Assembly: GCA_029257695.1 (NCBI GenBank)
Contig: JARIAU010000046.1
Location: forward strand, 1-35,755
Length of the DNA stretch: 35,755 nucleotides
DNA from: Oscillospiraceae bacterium
GTDB lineage: Bacteria > Bacillota > Clostridia > Oscillospirales > Oscillospiraceae
Direction of reading: 5' to 3'
Position 1 is the first letter of the stretch. Each line of letters begins with the position of its first letter. Of the stretch, positions 24,000 to 32,042 are shown piece by piece. The notes below the pieces were generated by a model, which worked only from the letters and a program-made list of their open reading frames with translations, ran no database searches and had not been told where the DNA came from. The translations under genes and the position numbers were made by a program.

Positions 24000-25994
24000 T
24001 TAAATTCGCGTTCCGGGTTTGGCAGATTTTGCGGCAGCTGTTTTGGAGGTTCTGCTGTAAGGACCTTTGCGAACGGGATTTCTGCGGCTGCAGCGAAGAA
24101 TCACACCGGAATAGGGGGGTAGATCCACCATCAGCGAATGATCGAAACCGTGACAGGGATTGGCAAAGGTTTTGACAGGGCTGGTCTGTCCGCGTCCTTT
24201 TCCACCAAATTCTTCGGCATCCGAATCGAACAGTACTTCATAAGTGCCTGCTACAGGTACACCCATGCAATATTGCTTGTGATGGGTGGGGGAGAAATTT
24301 ACCGCCACAATCAGCTCATGCTGCTTTCGATCCTTGCGAATATAAATCAGGGTATTTCCGTTGGCATCATTAGGCTCAATCCACTGGAAGCCGCTCCAGT
24401 CATCATCAATCTCCCAAAGCTCCGAGCGTTGGAGATACAGGTTGTTCAGTGCTTTGAAGAAGGCCTGATGCTTTTGGTGCTGGGGGTAGTCCAAAAGGTG
24501 CCAGTCCAGAGAGTATTCATAGTGCCACTCATTGAACTGACCGATCTCCGTGCCCATGATGTTCAGCTTTTTGCCTGGAATGGTCATCATGTACACATAG
24601 AACGCTCGGACGCCGGCAAACTTTGCTTCGTCATCCCCGGGCATCTTGCCCAGCATACTGCCCTTCATGTGTACTACTTCATCGTGGCTGATGGGCAAAA
24701 TGTAGTTTTCGCTAAAGGCGTACACCAGCGGGAAGGTCAGATCCCGATGGTTGAACTGTCGGAAGTAGCTGTCCATTTTCTGATAGTGCAGAGCATCGTT
24801 CATCCAGCCCATGTTCCACTTGAAATTGAAGCCGAGAGCGGTGTCACTTTGCTCCAAGGGACCGGTCACATGCTCCCAAGAGGTGGACTCCTCTGCAACC
24901 ATGAGTACATCCGGATGCCACTTGAATACCAGACGGTTGAGGGCACGAATAAAATCGACAGCCTCTAGATTTTCTTTTCCGCCGTATTTATTGGGGATCC
25001 AATCTCCATCGCTGCGGCCAAAGTCCAGATAGAGCATGGAACTGACGGCATCCACCCGGAGTCCGTCGATGTGGTACTCGTTGATCCAGAACATGGCAGA
25101 GGAGAAGAGGAAGTTTCGCACCTCATTGCGGCCAAAGTCAAAGATGCGAGTGCCCCACTGGCGATGCTCGCCCTTTCTGGGGTCTGCATATTCGTAGCAG
25201 GGGGTGCCGTCAAACTCATATAGACCAAAGGCATCCTTGGTAAAATGAGCAGGGACCCAGTCCAGAATGACGCCAATGCCGGCCTGATGCAGCTGATCCA
25301 CCAGATATTTGAAATCTTCCGGTTCGCCGTAGCGTGAGGTGGGGGCAAAATATCCGGTGGTCTGGTAGCCCCAGGACATATCCAAAGGATGCTCGGTGAT
25401 GGGCAGTAATTCCACATGCGTGTAGCCCATTTCCTTCACATAGGGGACCAAATAATGTGCAGTTTCTCGGTAGGAGAGCCATTCGTTCTCCGCAGTCCGC
25501 CGCCAAGAGCCCAAATGCACCTCATAGATGTTGAGAGGTTTGTGGTACAGTGGTTTTTTTCGACGGAAATTCAGCCAGTTTGCATCGTTCCAGTCATAGT
25601 GGGAAAGATCCCACACACGGGAGGCGGTGTTGGGGCGAAGCTCGGAAAAGTAAGCGTAAGGATCGGCTTTCATCAAGGTGCGGCCATCCCGGGTGTGGAT
25701 GGCGAATTTGTATAGGTCACCTTGATGTACCAGCGGGGTAAAGCATTCCCAGATACCGCCCCGAATCGGGTGGAGCGGGTCGGTCTCGTCATTCCACTGG
25801 TTAAAATCGCCGACGAGGGCAACACCCTGAGCGTTTGGAGCCCAGACACGGAACCGAAAACCGGAAACTCCGTTTTCCTCGTCGGGATGACAGCCCAACA
25901 TCTGATAGGCGTCATCGCAGTTCCCGTTCAAGAAGGAATTCAGGCGGGAGTCGAATTCGGAAAGATTCTTGGTATTGATAGGAAGCACCTCCAA
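24000..25994 (-). CDS. glgB: 1,4-alpha-glucan branching enzyme
   Basis: The protein of up to 664 residues adds alpha-1,6 branches to glycogen. A CBM48-type N-terminal domain (about 30-125) precedes a GH13 barrel with nucleophile D315 (GLRVDAVSSM), acid/base E368 (VAEEST) and D438 (SHDEVVH), numbered from the TTG at 25994. It ends with a basic Lys/Ser/Ala-rich tail of about 28 residues after the normal C-terminal fold. The start is uncertain: GGAGGT at 25985-25990 on the minus strand lies between the TTG/GTG candidates and an ATC codon at 25979 that has ideal spacing. First gene of the glg operon with a consensus promoter. Confidence 0.94.
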   Translation of the reverse strand: MEVLPINTKNLSEFDSRLNSFLNGNCDDAYQMLGCHPDEENGVSGFRFRVWAPNAQGVALVGDFNQWNDETDPLHPIRGGIWECFTPLVHQGDLYKFAIHTRDGRTLMKADPYAYFSELRPNTASRVWDLSHYDWNDANWLNFRRKKPLYHKPLNIYEVHLGSWRRTAENEWLSYRETAHYLVPYVKEMGYTHVELLPITEHPLDMSWGYQTTGYFAPTSRYGEPEDFKYLVDQLHQAGIGVILDWVPAHFTKDAFGLYEFDGTPCYEYADPRKGEHRQWGTRIFDFGRNEVRNFLFSSAMFWINEYHIDGLRVDAVSSMLYLDFGRSDGDWIPNKYGGKENLEAVDFIRALNRLVFKWHPDVLMVAEESTSWEHVTGPLEQSDTALGFNFKWNMGWMNDALHYQKMDSYFRQFNHRDLTFPLVYAFSENYILPISHDEVVHMKGSMLGKMPGDDEAKFAGVRAFYVYMMTIPGKKLNIMGTEIGQFNEWHYEYSLDWHLLDYPQHQKHQAFFKALNNLYLQRSELWEIDDDWSGFQWIEPNDANGNTLIYIRKDRKQHELIVAVNFSPTHHKQYCMGVPVAGTYEVLFDSDAEEFGGKGRGQTSPVKTFANPCHGFDHSLMVDLPPYSGVILRCSRRNPVRKGPYSRTSKTAAAKSAKPGTRI

Positions 25995-26061
25995 AAGTTA
26001 GACTTGAAGGACACTCGCGGGTGTCTGTTGTTATGAAGAAGATACATATTCTCTTGTGCAA

Positions 26062-26090
26062 ATTATATAACTGTTATCCGTATAAGTCAA
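26062..26090 (-). promoter_or_regulatory. Promoter of the glg operon
   Basis: On the minus strand TTGACT (26085-26090) and TATAAT (26062-26067) are 17 bases apart. The leader of about 60 nt contains an imperfect palindrome, GACACCCGCGAGTGTC (about 26009-26024), which could be an operator or a small hairpin. The rest of the gap to the divergent deacetylase gene (26091-26219) shows no clear promoter for that gene. Confidence 0.88.
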
Positions 26091-26234
26091 GACAAATTGG
26101 AGGTATTGCAATGAATTGACCAAACAATTTACAAAAGGAAATGATTGGAAAATTTGCGTTTGTGTTCTGTAAAATTGTTTTGATTCTATTTTTGCAAATC
26201 GGACATACATTGGTGTTTGAAAGGGGTTTTGAGG

Positions 26235-27002
26235 ATGAAAGTGCTGGTGATTCGTAAAAAAGTTTGGACAGGAACGCTCTGCGTTCTGATTGCCCTGCTG
26301 ATGCTTGCGGCGGTTAATCTTCCGGTCAGTATTGGGGCCTCGGCCGCCGCCCGGCAGCTGCCGATCTATTGTGTGGAACAGCCGGAAGGGGAGAAGAAGA
26401 TCGCCATATCGTTTGATGCTGCGTGGGGAGCGGACGATACCGACCGATTGATCGAGATTCTGGGAAAGCATCAGGTAAAAGCCACCTTTTTTGTCGTGGG
26501 ACAGTGGGTAGACACCTATCCCGAAGAAGTAAAGCGACTGGCGGAAGCGGGACATGAGGTAATGAACCATTCCAATACCCATCCACACTTTCCAGAGTGT
26601 AGCACAGAAGAGGTGCGGAAAGAGATCGAAACCTGTAATGATAAGGTGGAAGCAATCACGGGAAAGCGCCCCACATTGCTGCGGTTCCCTTATGGAGATT
26701 ACAATGACAGTACGGTCAATGTAGTGCGTTCGCTGGATATGGAACCGATCCAGTGGTCGGTGGATTCACTGGATTGGCAGGATACCGCAACGGCGGACAG
26801 TATTTTGCACAGAGTTGTGGATAAAGTACATCCGGGGGCCATTATCCTTTGCCACAATGATGCCAAATACACGCCGGATGCGCTGGATGAGATTCTGACA
26901 ACGCTGACCGAAGAAGGCTATACTTTTGTGCCAATTTCAGAATTGATCGTTAAGGGTGAGTACACCATTGACCATGCAGGCATGCAGAGTCCGGCTGCCT
27001 GA
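26235..27002 (+). CDS. Polysaccharide deacetylase, PdaB-like
   Basis: The 255-residue protein has an N-terminal membrane anchor or signal (about 11-38) and a NodB domain outside the membrane. Motif 1 is SFDAAWGADD with D61 and D67-D68, the PdaB-type variant of TFDDGP; motif 2 HSNTHPHF gives H112 and H116; R150-F-P-Y-G is motif 3; DSLDW is motif 4; and ILCHN gives H207. PdaB members are linked to spore cortex muramic-lactam formation, so a sporulation or wall-modification role is likely. ATG 26235 is set by AAAGGGG 8 bases upstream; an in-frame GTG or ATG at 26217 is less well placed. Confidence 0.9.
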   Translation: MKVLVIRKKVWTGTLCVLIALLMLAAVNLPVSIGASAAARQLPIYCVEQPEGEKKIAISFDAAWGADDTDRLIEILGKHQVKATFFVVGQWVDTYPEEVKRLAEAGHEVMNHSNTHPHFPECSTEEVRKEIETCNDKVEAITGKRPTLLRFPYGDYNDSTVNVVRSLDMEPIQWSVDSLDWQDTATADSILHRVVDKVHPGAIILCHNDAKYTPDALDEILTTLTEEGYTFVPISELIVKGEYTIDHAGMQSPAA

Positions 27003-27009
27003 AACCAAG

Positions 27010-27037
27010 AACACGGCTGTCGTAAGACAGCCGTGTT
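27010..27037. terminator. Terminator-like hairpin between convergent genes
   Basis: A perfect 12-bp stem, 27010-27021 with 27026-27037, has a 4-base GTAA loop. The trailing T-rich stretch is weak on both strands, but the position right after one stop and before the other supports a shared terminator. Confidence 0.75.
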
Positions 27038-27044
27038 GCTATGT

Positions 27045-28373
27045 TTATTTCAGATCATCTGCAAATTTAAGATTGGGATAAATTTTCCAGATGCGTTCGT
27101 CCGGGAAATATTCGTCCATCAAAGTACCAATGGACGAATTAGGAGGTGTCTCCATCGTTTGCCGCTGATTGAAGCGATTGAGTGCCATAGAAGAAACGAT
27201 TACATTGCATATCATAAAGACCAGCAGTACCCATGTCAGAATGCGACCGATACGCATGGGAATGCGCTCGATCAAATCGGACAGCCTTGGATACAGGAAC
27301 TTGAGCCACACCACGGAAACGATGCCCCAGAAGAAACAGAAGAGCAGATTGATGCGGCCGCCCAGATTGAAGGGCAGGTGGCTGTAATCCCAGAAAACTG
27401 TGCCGAAGACCAATTCCGTAAACACCGAGCAGAGCCATTCATATGCGCCGCCCAGAACGGTACCAAGTACAAAAACATAGCTGTCGCTGCGGTTTCTGTG
27501 ACGATACAGAATCAAGGTCAGGAATACCGCACCTAATCCCCATACGATGGAGAAGGGACCAAAGACAACGCTGCTGCGGCTCATCCATCGACCGGCGGTG
27601 ATGCGGCAGAAAATAGTTTCAATGATGTCCCCCAAGAAGGCGGCAATCATAAAGAGAACAAAGATCTTGGAGAAGCAGATGCCTTGGGCAAATTTGGTTT
27701 TTTGGAGATCGTTCGGTCCCTGGTCGGTCGTTTCCTTTTCGTTCAGTGTAGGATAGGCCTTTTTCATGCGGCGTTGTACCGCTCGTGTCAATGCATTGTC
27801 CAAAAGGTTGGACAGCTTTTTGAGGTGGCGGGAAGCTTCGGATGCAAGTTTAATATCCAACTTGAAGTTCCAGGCAGCGGCAGCGCAGACCAGCAAATCC
27901 AACGCAAGCAGGATGTAGATGGTCAGAAGCAGGGCAGTGCTCAGCAGTGTGGGAATCAGCGCAATCAGCCGCAGGAAGAATGCGTCGGTAAAGTACAGAC
28001 AGGCCATGCCGCACAGCCCCCAAAGAATGGAATAGGGCAGACAGATGAGACCATCGAAATGAAACCGGGAATCGGAATAATCCCACCATTTATGTCCGGT
28101 GATGCGCTGAAGGATTTTTCCGGTAAAAAATTCCAATCCTGCTGCCAAGATGGTGCAGCCAAGAAAGAGAAAGAAGGGATTTCCTTTCAATCCCGGCAGA
28201 AACAGGGCAAATAAAAGCCAGCCAAAGCCGTAAATGGGAGAGAAGGGGGCATTCAGAAAGCCACGGTTCAATAAGCGCTTCTTTTTGGCTGCTGCGAGAG
28301 TGGTTTCTCCTACCCATCCGAAAAAGGAATAGATGAGGAAAAGCCAAAGAATGTTCTGTGCCATATGGATCAT
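27045..28373 (-). CDS. Internally duplicated CmpB-like membrane protein
   Basis: The 442-residue protein looks like two copies of the putative ABC transporter permease domain PF06541 (CmpB-like). Repeat 1 (about 17-125) contains FFGWVGET, APFSPIYGFGWLL, LEFFTG and WWDYSD...FDGLICLPYSILWG. Repeat 2 (about 245-355) contains AFLGDIIET, FGPFSIVWGLGAVFL, YEWLC and FWDYS...LGGRINLLFCFFWG. A charged cytoplasmic-looking linker (about 175-230) joins them, and a soluble tail of about 35 residues ends the protein. Function of the family is unknown despite its name. Start 28373 has GGAGG 8 bases upstream, 19 bases after the CARF-nuclease stop, so they share a transcript. Confidence 0.8.
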   Translation of the reverse strand: MIHMAQNILWLFLIYSFFGWVGETTLAAAKKKRLLNRGFLNAPFSPIYGFGWLLFALFLPGLKGNPFFLFLGCTILAAGLEFFTGKILQRITGHKWWDYSDSRFHFDGLICLPYSILWGLCGMACLYFTDAFFLRLIALIPTLLSTALLLTIYILLALDLLVCAAAAWNFKLDIKLASEASRHLKKLSNLLDNALTRAVQRRMKKAYPTLNEKETTDQGPNDLQKTKFAQGICFSKIFVLFMIAAFLGDIIETIFCRITAGRWMSRSSVVFGPFSIVWGLGAVFLTLILYRHRNRSDSYVFVLGTVLGGAYEWLCSVFTELVFGTVFWDYSHLPFNLGGRINLLFCFFWGIVSVVWLKFLYPRLSDLIERIPMRIGRILTWVLLVFMICNVIVSSMALNRFNQRQTMETPPNSSIGTLMDEYFPDERIWKIYPNLKFADDLK

Positions 28374-28392
28374 GTTGAGATCCTCCTTTGGT

Positions 28393-29586
28393 TTAATCGT
28401 GGAATACGGCATCCCGGAAGGTGGCTTCGTCCATCGTGTGGACTTGGCTGACCAAGCGAATGCCCATGTTGTCAGCGCGAAGAGCCAAGTGTGCTCTGGA
28501 AGCTGCAGATGGATTTACATAAGTTGAGATAATGACTTTTTTGATGTGCGATCCGCCAAAATGATCGGCCAAACTTTGCAGTTCGTAAAGTGCGTCGTTG
28601 CGTACTTCTCCGTTTTTGCAGGAAATGAAATAGGGAGTCACCCCACGGATGGCAAACACATCCAATTCGTTGGTTGTGCAGGAATTGGGTGGGCGGTTGG
28701 TGTCCATACCATTCCAGTTAATAAAAACACCCAGCTGGCAGTCGTGGAATTGTCCGGTGCTCAATGCGGCGCAGCAGGTGTACAGTTCCAAAAGATTGCC
28801 TGATTTTTTCAGGATCCGGATGGTTTGCAGATCTTTGAAACGAAAGGAGATGCGTTCCGGAGTTTCATCCCAGTTCAAAATCATCCCATGCGTGCGGAGA
28901 TAGGATAGAAACGCCAAGTCCCATTCCGGGGCGTGCAGTTCTTTTTCGAAGGATGCACGGGAGAGGGAGACGAACAGCGGATCCGGACCTCCGGTTTTGT
29001 CCGCAAGCTTTACCGGGAAAAAACAGTGCTCGTTCCAAAGCGGAATGTCCCGGGCGCAGAAATTCCACAACAACCGCACCTCCCGGCAGAAGTCGTCGGA
29101 TAGATCCCAAGGTTCGAAATGGGTGTCATTGGTAGAGAACTTTGCACCGTACAGAGCAAACCAATCTTCACAGGACAGCTTGGGCGAGCGCTGAACAGGA
29201 AAGGGGCAGGGGCTGATATACCAGTGAGGGCGTTTGCTGTCTGACTCGAAGCGCAGTAAAGGGACTTGGTTGGCCGCTGCCACGGCGCCCATAGCGGCAA
29301 GAGAGACATCCGTGCCGCCGGTCATTTCCAAGGCGCACACCTCCCCACGGGAAAGGATGTTAAGCAGCACTTTACAAAGAGCGGAAAAACTGTAAGGATC
29401 TGTGGGAATGAATTCCATTTCTGTGTGAATTTTGTGCCGCTCCAAAACAATTTGATACCGGTGCTTCAAAGAGGCGCAGTCGGTGCCGAAAGGCACAATG
29501 TAAACGACCTTTTCCGGTGCATACACCAGAAGGCTCAGCACATTGTTCAGATCGTCTGAATCGTAAAGCTCGACCATAATCGACAT
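28393..29586 (-). CDS. Card1/Can2-like CARF-domain nuclease (DUF1887)
   Basis: The 397-residue protein has the layout of Card1/Can2. Residues 1-130 form a Rossmann-like CARF domain with the ligand loop M88-T-G-G-T92, which in relatives binds cyclic oligoadenylate. After a linking region (about 135-245), a PD-(D/E)xK nuclease domain has E267 in the GNLLE helix, NELD (306-309) with D309, then S322-C-K324. The usual Glu of ExK is Ser here. Known members cut DNA and RNA during type III CRISPR responses, yet no CRISPR array or cas gene is present in this window. Start 29586 is set by GGAGGC at 7 bases. It precedes the duplicated membrane protein by 19 bases. Confidence 0.82.
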   Translation of the reverse strand: MSIMVELYDSDDLNNVLSLLVYAPEKVVYIVPFGTDCASLKHRYQIVLERHKIHTEMEFIPTDPYSFSALCKVLLNILSRGEVCALEMTGGTDVSLAAMGAVAAANQVPLLRFESDSKRPHWYISPCPFPVQRSPKLSCEDWFALYGAKFSTNDTHFEPWDLSDDFCREVRLLWNFCARDIPLWNEHCFFPVKLADKTGGPDPLFVSLSRASFEKELHAPEWDLAFLSYLRTHGMILNWDETPERISFRFKDLQTIRILKKSGNLLELYTCCAALSTGQFHDCQLGVFINWNGMDTNRPPNSCTTNELDVFAIRGVTPYFISCKNGEVRNDALYELQSLADHFGGSHIKKVIISTYVNPSAASRAHLALRADNMGIRLVSQVHTMDEATFRDAVFHD

Positions 29587-29605
29587 AAAATCGCCTCCTA
29601 TTCTT

Positions 29606-29616
29606 GTTATCATAAC
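29606..29616 (-). promoter_or_regulatory. Palindromic extended -10 upstream of the CARF nuclease
   Basis: GTTATCATAAC is a perfect 11-base palindrome. On the minus strand it contains TATGAT preceded by TG, an extended -10, about 23 bases before the start codon; no good -35 is seen. The overlap of a palindrome and a -10 could mark an operator, but it may be chance. Confidence 0.45.
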
Positions 29617-29646
29617 ATGAATCCGAAGAAAAGGATAGAAAAAATG

Positions 29647-29673
29647 ACAGGCGCTGCGGAAAACAGCGCCTGT
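29647..29673 (-). terminator. Terminator of the Hsp70 operon
   Basis: A perfect 10-bp GC-rich stem, 29647-29656 with 29664-29673, leads on the minus strand into CATTTTTTC. It follows the 100-residue gene by a few bases and separates it from the CARF nuclease gene downstream. Confidence 0.88.
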
Positions 29674-29677
29674 TGTG

Positions 29678-29980
29678 TCAGTGCGTGGAAGCGTGTGCAG
29701 AGCGCACGCTCAGGTGGAAGCCTTTTTGTTCGAGTGAATCTTCCAGGGTTGCAATCAGCTTCTGCTTGTTTCCGTTGAGCAGATCACAGGTCAGTTGATC
29801 TTTCTGCGCCTGACTAAGAGAGCGCAGCACACCACGGGCAACCGAGGCTGACATGCCATTGGACAGCAGCATCCCAATCGGATTACCGGAAGAGCGGAGA
29901 TGCTCCGTTAATTGAGGGAGAAAGTGGTCAATGAGGGTTTCGTAATCCAGCTCATCCAGCTCAATTTCCAGTTTAACCAT
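29678..29980 (-). CDS. Small unknown protein coupled to Hsp70
   Basis: The 100-residue product is not one I recognise. It is acidic at the N-terminus ([16 protein letters not shown]) and mostly helical by composition, with a Gln/Lys-rich middle ([19 protein letters not shown]) and no signal or membrane segment. Its ATG lies inside the last codons of the Hsp70 gene with an 8-base overlap, so it is translationally coupled. A partner or regulator role for the chaperone is plausible from the coupling only. Confidence 0.75.
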   Translation of the reverse strand: MVKLEIELDELDYETLIDHFLPQLTEHLRSSGNPIGMLLSNGMSASVARGVLRSLSQAQKDQLTCDLLNGNKQKLIATLEDSLEQKGFHLSVRSAHASTH

Positions 29981-31736
29981 CCAGCTTCACCCCCAAAGCG
30001 GAGAGAGCAGAAGAATAGCGTAAGACATGCACCGCCAGCCGCAATTCTTGCAGCATTTCATCGGTGGGTTTGTCAGGGCGGATGTGAGAAGCTGCCTTCG
30101 TTACGGCGCTCATCTGGTTTTTCAGCTGCTTGACCAGTTTTCGGTCCATCCCTTTGCCTTGTTGGCGCAGCGCATCATTCACCATGGACACCATGCGCTC
30201 AGCTTCGTTTCGCTCCTCCACACAGGTGCGCCGCAGACCATCCTGCTGGGCATATTGCTGGGCATCCTGAATAGCTTCGTCGATTTCCGCATCCGACAGG
30301 TTGGAACTTGCGGTGATCGTGATTTCCTGAGCGCGTCCGGTGCTTAGATCCTTGGCGGATACACGCAGAATTCCGTTCGGATCGATGTCGAATACTACTT
30401 CAATCTGAGGAACTCCCTGCGGAGCTCGTTTGATGCCGGTCAGTCGGAATTTTCCGATGGTTTTATTGTCTTTGGCCATGGGGCGTTCGCCTTGCAGCAC
30501 ATGGACCTCCACAGAGGTCTGGAAGGGGGAAGCGGTGGTGAAGATTTGAGCATAACGCACCGGAAGCTTGGTATTGCGTTCAATCAGACGGGTGGCGACA
30601 CCGCCCATTGTTTCGATGGAGAGGGACAAAGGTGTGACATCAAGAAGCAGCAAATCTCCGCCAAAAGGAGCCAGACCGCCTAAAGAACCACCCTGAATGG
30701 CGGCGCCCATGGCAACGCATTCGTCGGGGTTCAAGGTTCGGCAGGGCTGCATTCCGGTCATTTTTTGCACATGTTCCGCCACGGCAGGAATGCGGGTAGA
30801 ACCACCGACCATCAACACCTTGCTGATCTGAGAGATGGACAGACCTGCGTCGTTCAGAGCAGTTTGCACCGGCATGGATGTCCGTTCAACCAGATCACGG
30901 GTCAGTTCGTTGAATTTCTGCCGTGTCACCGTCTGTTCCATGTGAATGGGTCCGGCTTTGGTGGAAGAGAGGAAGGGGAGATTGACTGTGGCCGTCTGAC
31001 TGGTGGAAAGCTCGATTTTTGCCTTTTCCGCTGCCTCCAGTACACGCTGCATTGCCACTGGATCCTTCTGCAGATTGACCTTGTGCATCAGCTTGAATTC
31101 GCTGATGAGATAGTTGGCCAAACGATGGTCGAAATCATCGCCGCCCAGTTGGTTGTCGCCGGACACGGCCAGAACTTCGATTACACCCTCGCCAATCTCG
31201 ATCACGGACACATCGAAGGTTCCTCCGCCAAAGTCGTAGACCATGATTTTCTGATTTTCCTCGTGATCCAGTCCGTAGGCCAGTGCAGCAGCGGTAGGCT
31301 CGTTGATGATGCGGCGTACCGTCAGACCGGCAATGCGGCCGGCATCTTTTGTGGCCTGCCGTTGAGCGTCGTTAAAATAAGCGGGGACGGTAATCACGGC
31401 CTCCGTCACCGGACTACCCAAATAAGTTTCAGCATCTTGTTTCAATTTTTGGAGTAAAAGAGCCGAAACTTCCTGCGGGGTCCGCTTTTTTCCGCCCAGT
31501 TCCACACGATAGTCGGAGCCCATCTTGCGTTTGATGGAAGAAACGGTTCCCTCGCTGTTGGTCACCGCCTGTCGGCGGGCCAAATCTCCGGCCAGACGCT
31601 CTCCGTTTTTGGTAAAGGCAACGACAGAAGGGGTGGTGCGCCCGCCTTCTGCGTTGGGAATAATCACAGGTTTGCCACCCTCCAGGACGGAGACGCAGCT
31701 GTTGGTCGTGCCCAAATCGATACCGATAATAGCCAT
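29973..31736 (-). CDS. DnaK-like Hsp70 chaperone paralogue
   Basis: The 587-residue protein has a complete Hsp70 ATPase: [13 protein letters not shown] at the N-terminus, [45 protein letters not shown] and the VGGSTRIP loop. A beta substrate-binding domain ([16 protein letters not shown] onward) and a shortened helical lid of about 100 residues follow. The lid is shorter than in canonical DnaK of about 610-640 residues. No grpE, dnaJ or hrcA is adjacent and no CIRCE operator is visible upstream, so this looks like a second Hsp70 rather than the housekeeping dnaK. ATG 31736 has GGAGG about 8 bases upstream. Confidence 0.92.
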   Translation of the reverse strand: MAIIGIDLGTTNSCVSVLEGGKPVIIPNAEGGRTTPSVVAFTKNGERLAGDLARRQAVTNSEGTVSSIKRKMGSDYRVELGGKKRTPQEVSALLLQKLKQDAETYLGSPVTEAVITVPAYFNDAQRQATKDAGRIAGLTVRRIINEPTAAALAYGLDHEENQKIMVYDFGGGTFDVSVIEIGEGVIEVLAVSGDNQLGGDDFDHRLANYLISEFKLMHKVNLQKDPVAMQRVLEAAEKAKIELSTSQTATVNLPFLSSTKAGPIHMEQTVTRQKFNELTRDLVERTSMPVQTALNDAGLSISQISKVLMVGGSTRIPAVAEHVQKMTGMQPCRTLNPDECVAMGAAIQGGSLGGLAPFGGDLLLLDVTPLSLSIETMGGVATRLIERNTKLPVRYAQIFTTASPFQTSVEVHVLQGERPMAKDNKTIGKFRLTGIKRAPQGVPQIEVVFDIDPNGILRVSAKDLSTGRAQEITITASSNLSDAEIDEAIQDAQQYAQQDGLRRTCVEERNEAERMVSMVNDALRQQGKGMDRKLVKQLKNQMSAVTKAASHIRPDKPTDEMLQELRLAVHVLRYSSALSALGVKLDG

Positions 31737-31902
31737 GACACGAACCTCCTTTTCGGAATCTTGTTCATCTGAATGGGCTAATCCTACCATACAGAAATGA
31801 AGATTTTGTTAAGATTTTTTAATATTTGTAAAAATATCCGAGGAAAGGCGTTGAGAAGGGCGGTTAATTATGCAATAGAACGAGAGAAGAAGGGGCGGGT
31901 AC

Positions 31903-31931
31903 TTGACGGGATGGGGAAATGGCATTAAAAT
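31903..31931 (+). promoter_or_regulatory. Promoter of the LCP-family gene
   Basis: TTGACG at 31903-31908 and TAAAAT at 31926-31931 are 17 bases apart. The start near 31938 gives a leader of about 105 nt with no obvious structured element. The rest of the 31737-32042 gap is AT-rich; only a weak minus-strand promoter candidate (TTAACA-N15-TATGGT) is seen for the Hsp70 gene. Confidence 0.78.
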
Positions 31932-32042
31932 TCATCCAATATTGAGCTTTCCCGATTAAGTAGCCATTGCTGCGGAAAACTGGCGAATTGCCGTGGAGCA
32001 GCGGAAAATATGGCGGCAACAGACAAAGGAAAAGAGGTAATT

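Noticed and set aside
27000-29700. CRISPR array near the CARF nuclease
   Set aside because: No series of direct repeats with regular spacers was seen on either strand in the flanking gaps, which are short and filled by terminators and promoter elements.
31737-31860. CIRCE heat-shock operator upstream of the Hsp70 gene
   Set aside because: No TTAGCACTC-N9-GAGTGCTAA pattern is present; only an AT-rich stretch and a small imperfect palindrome are seen.
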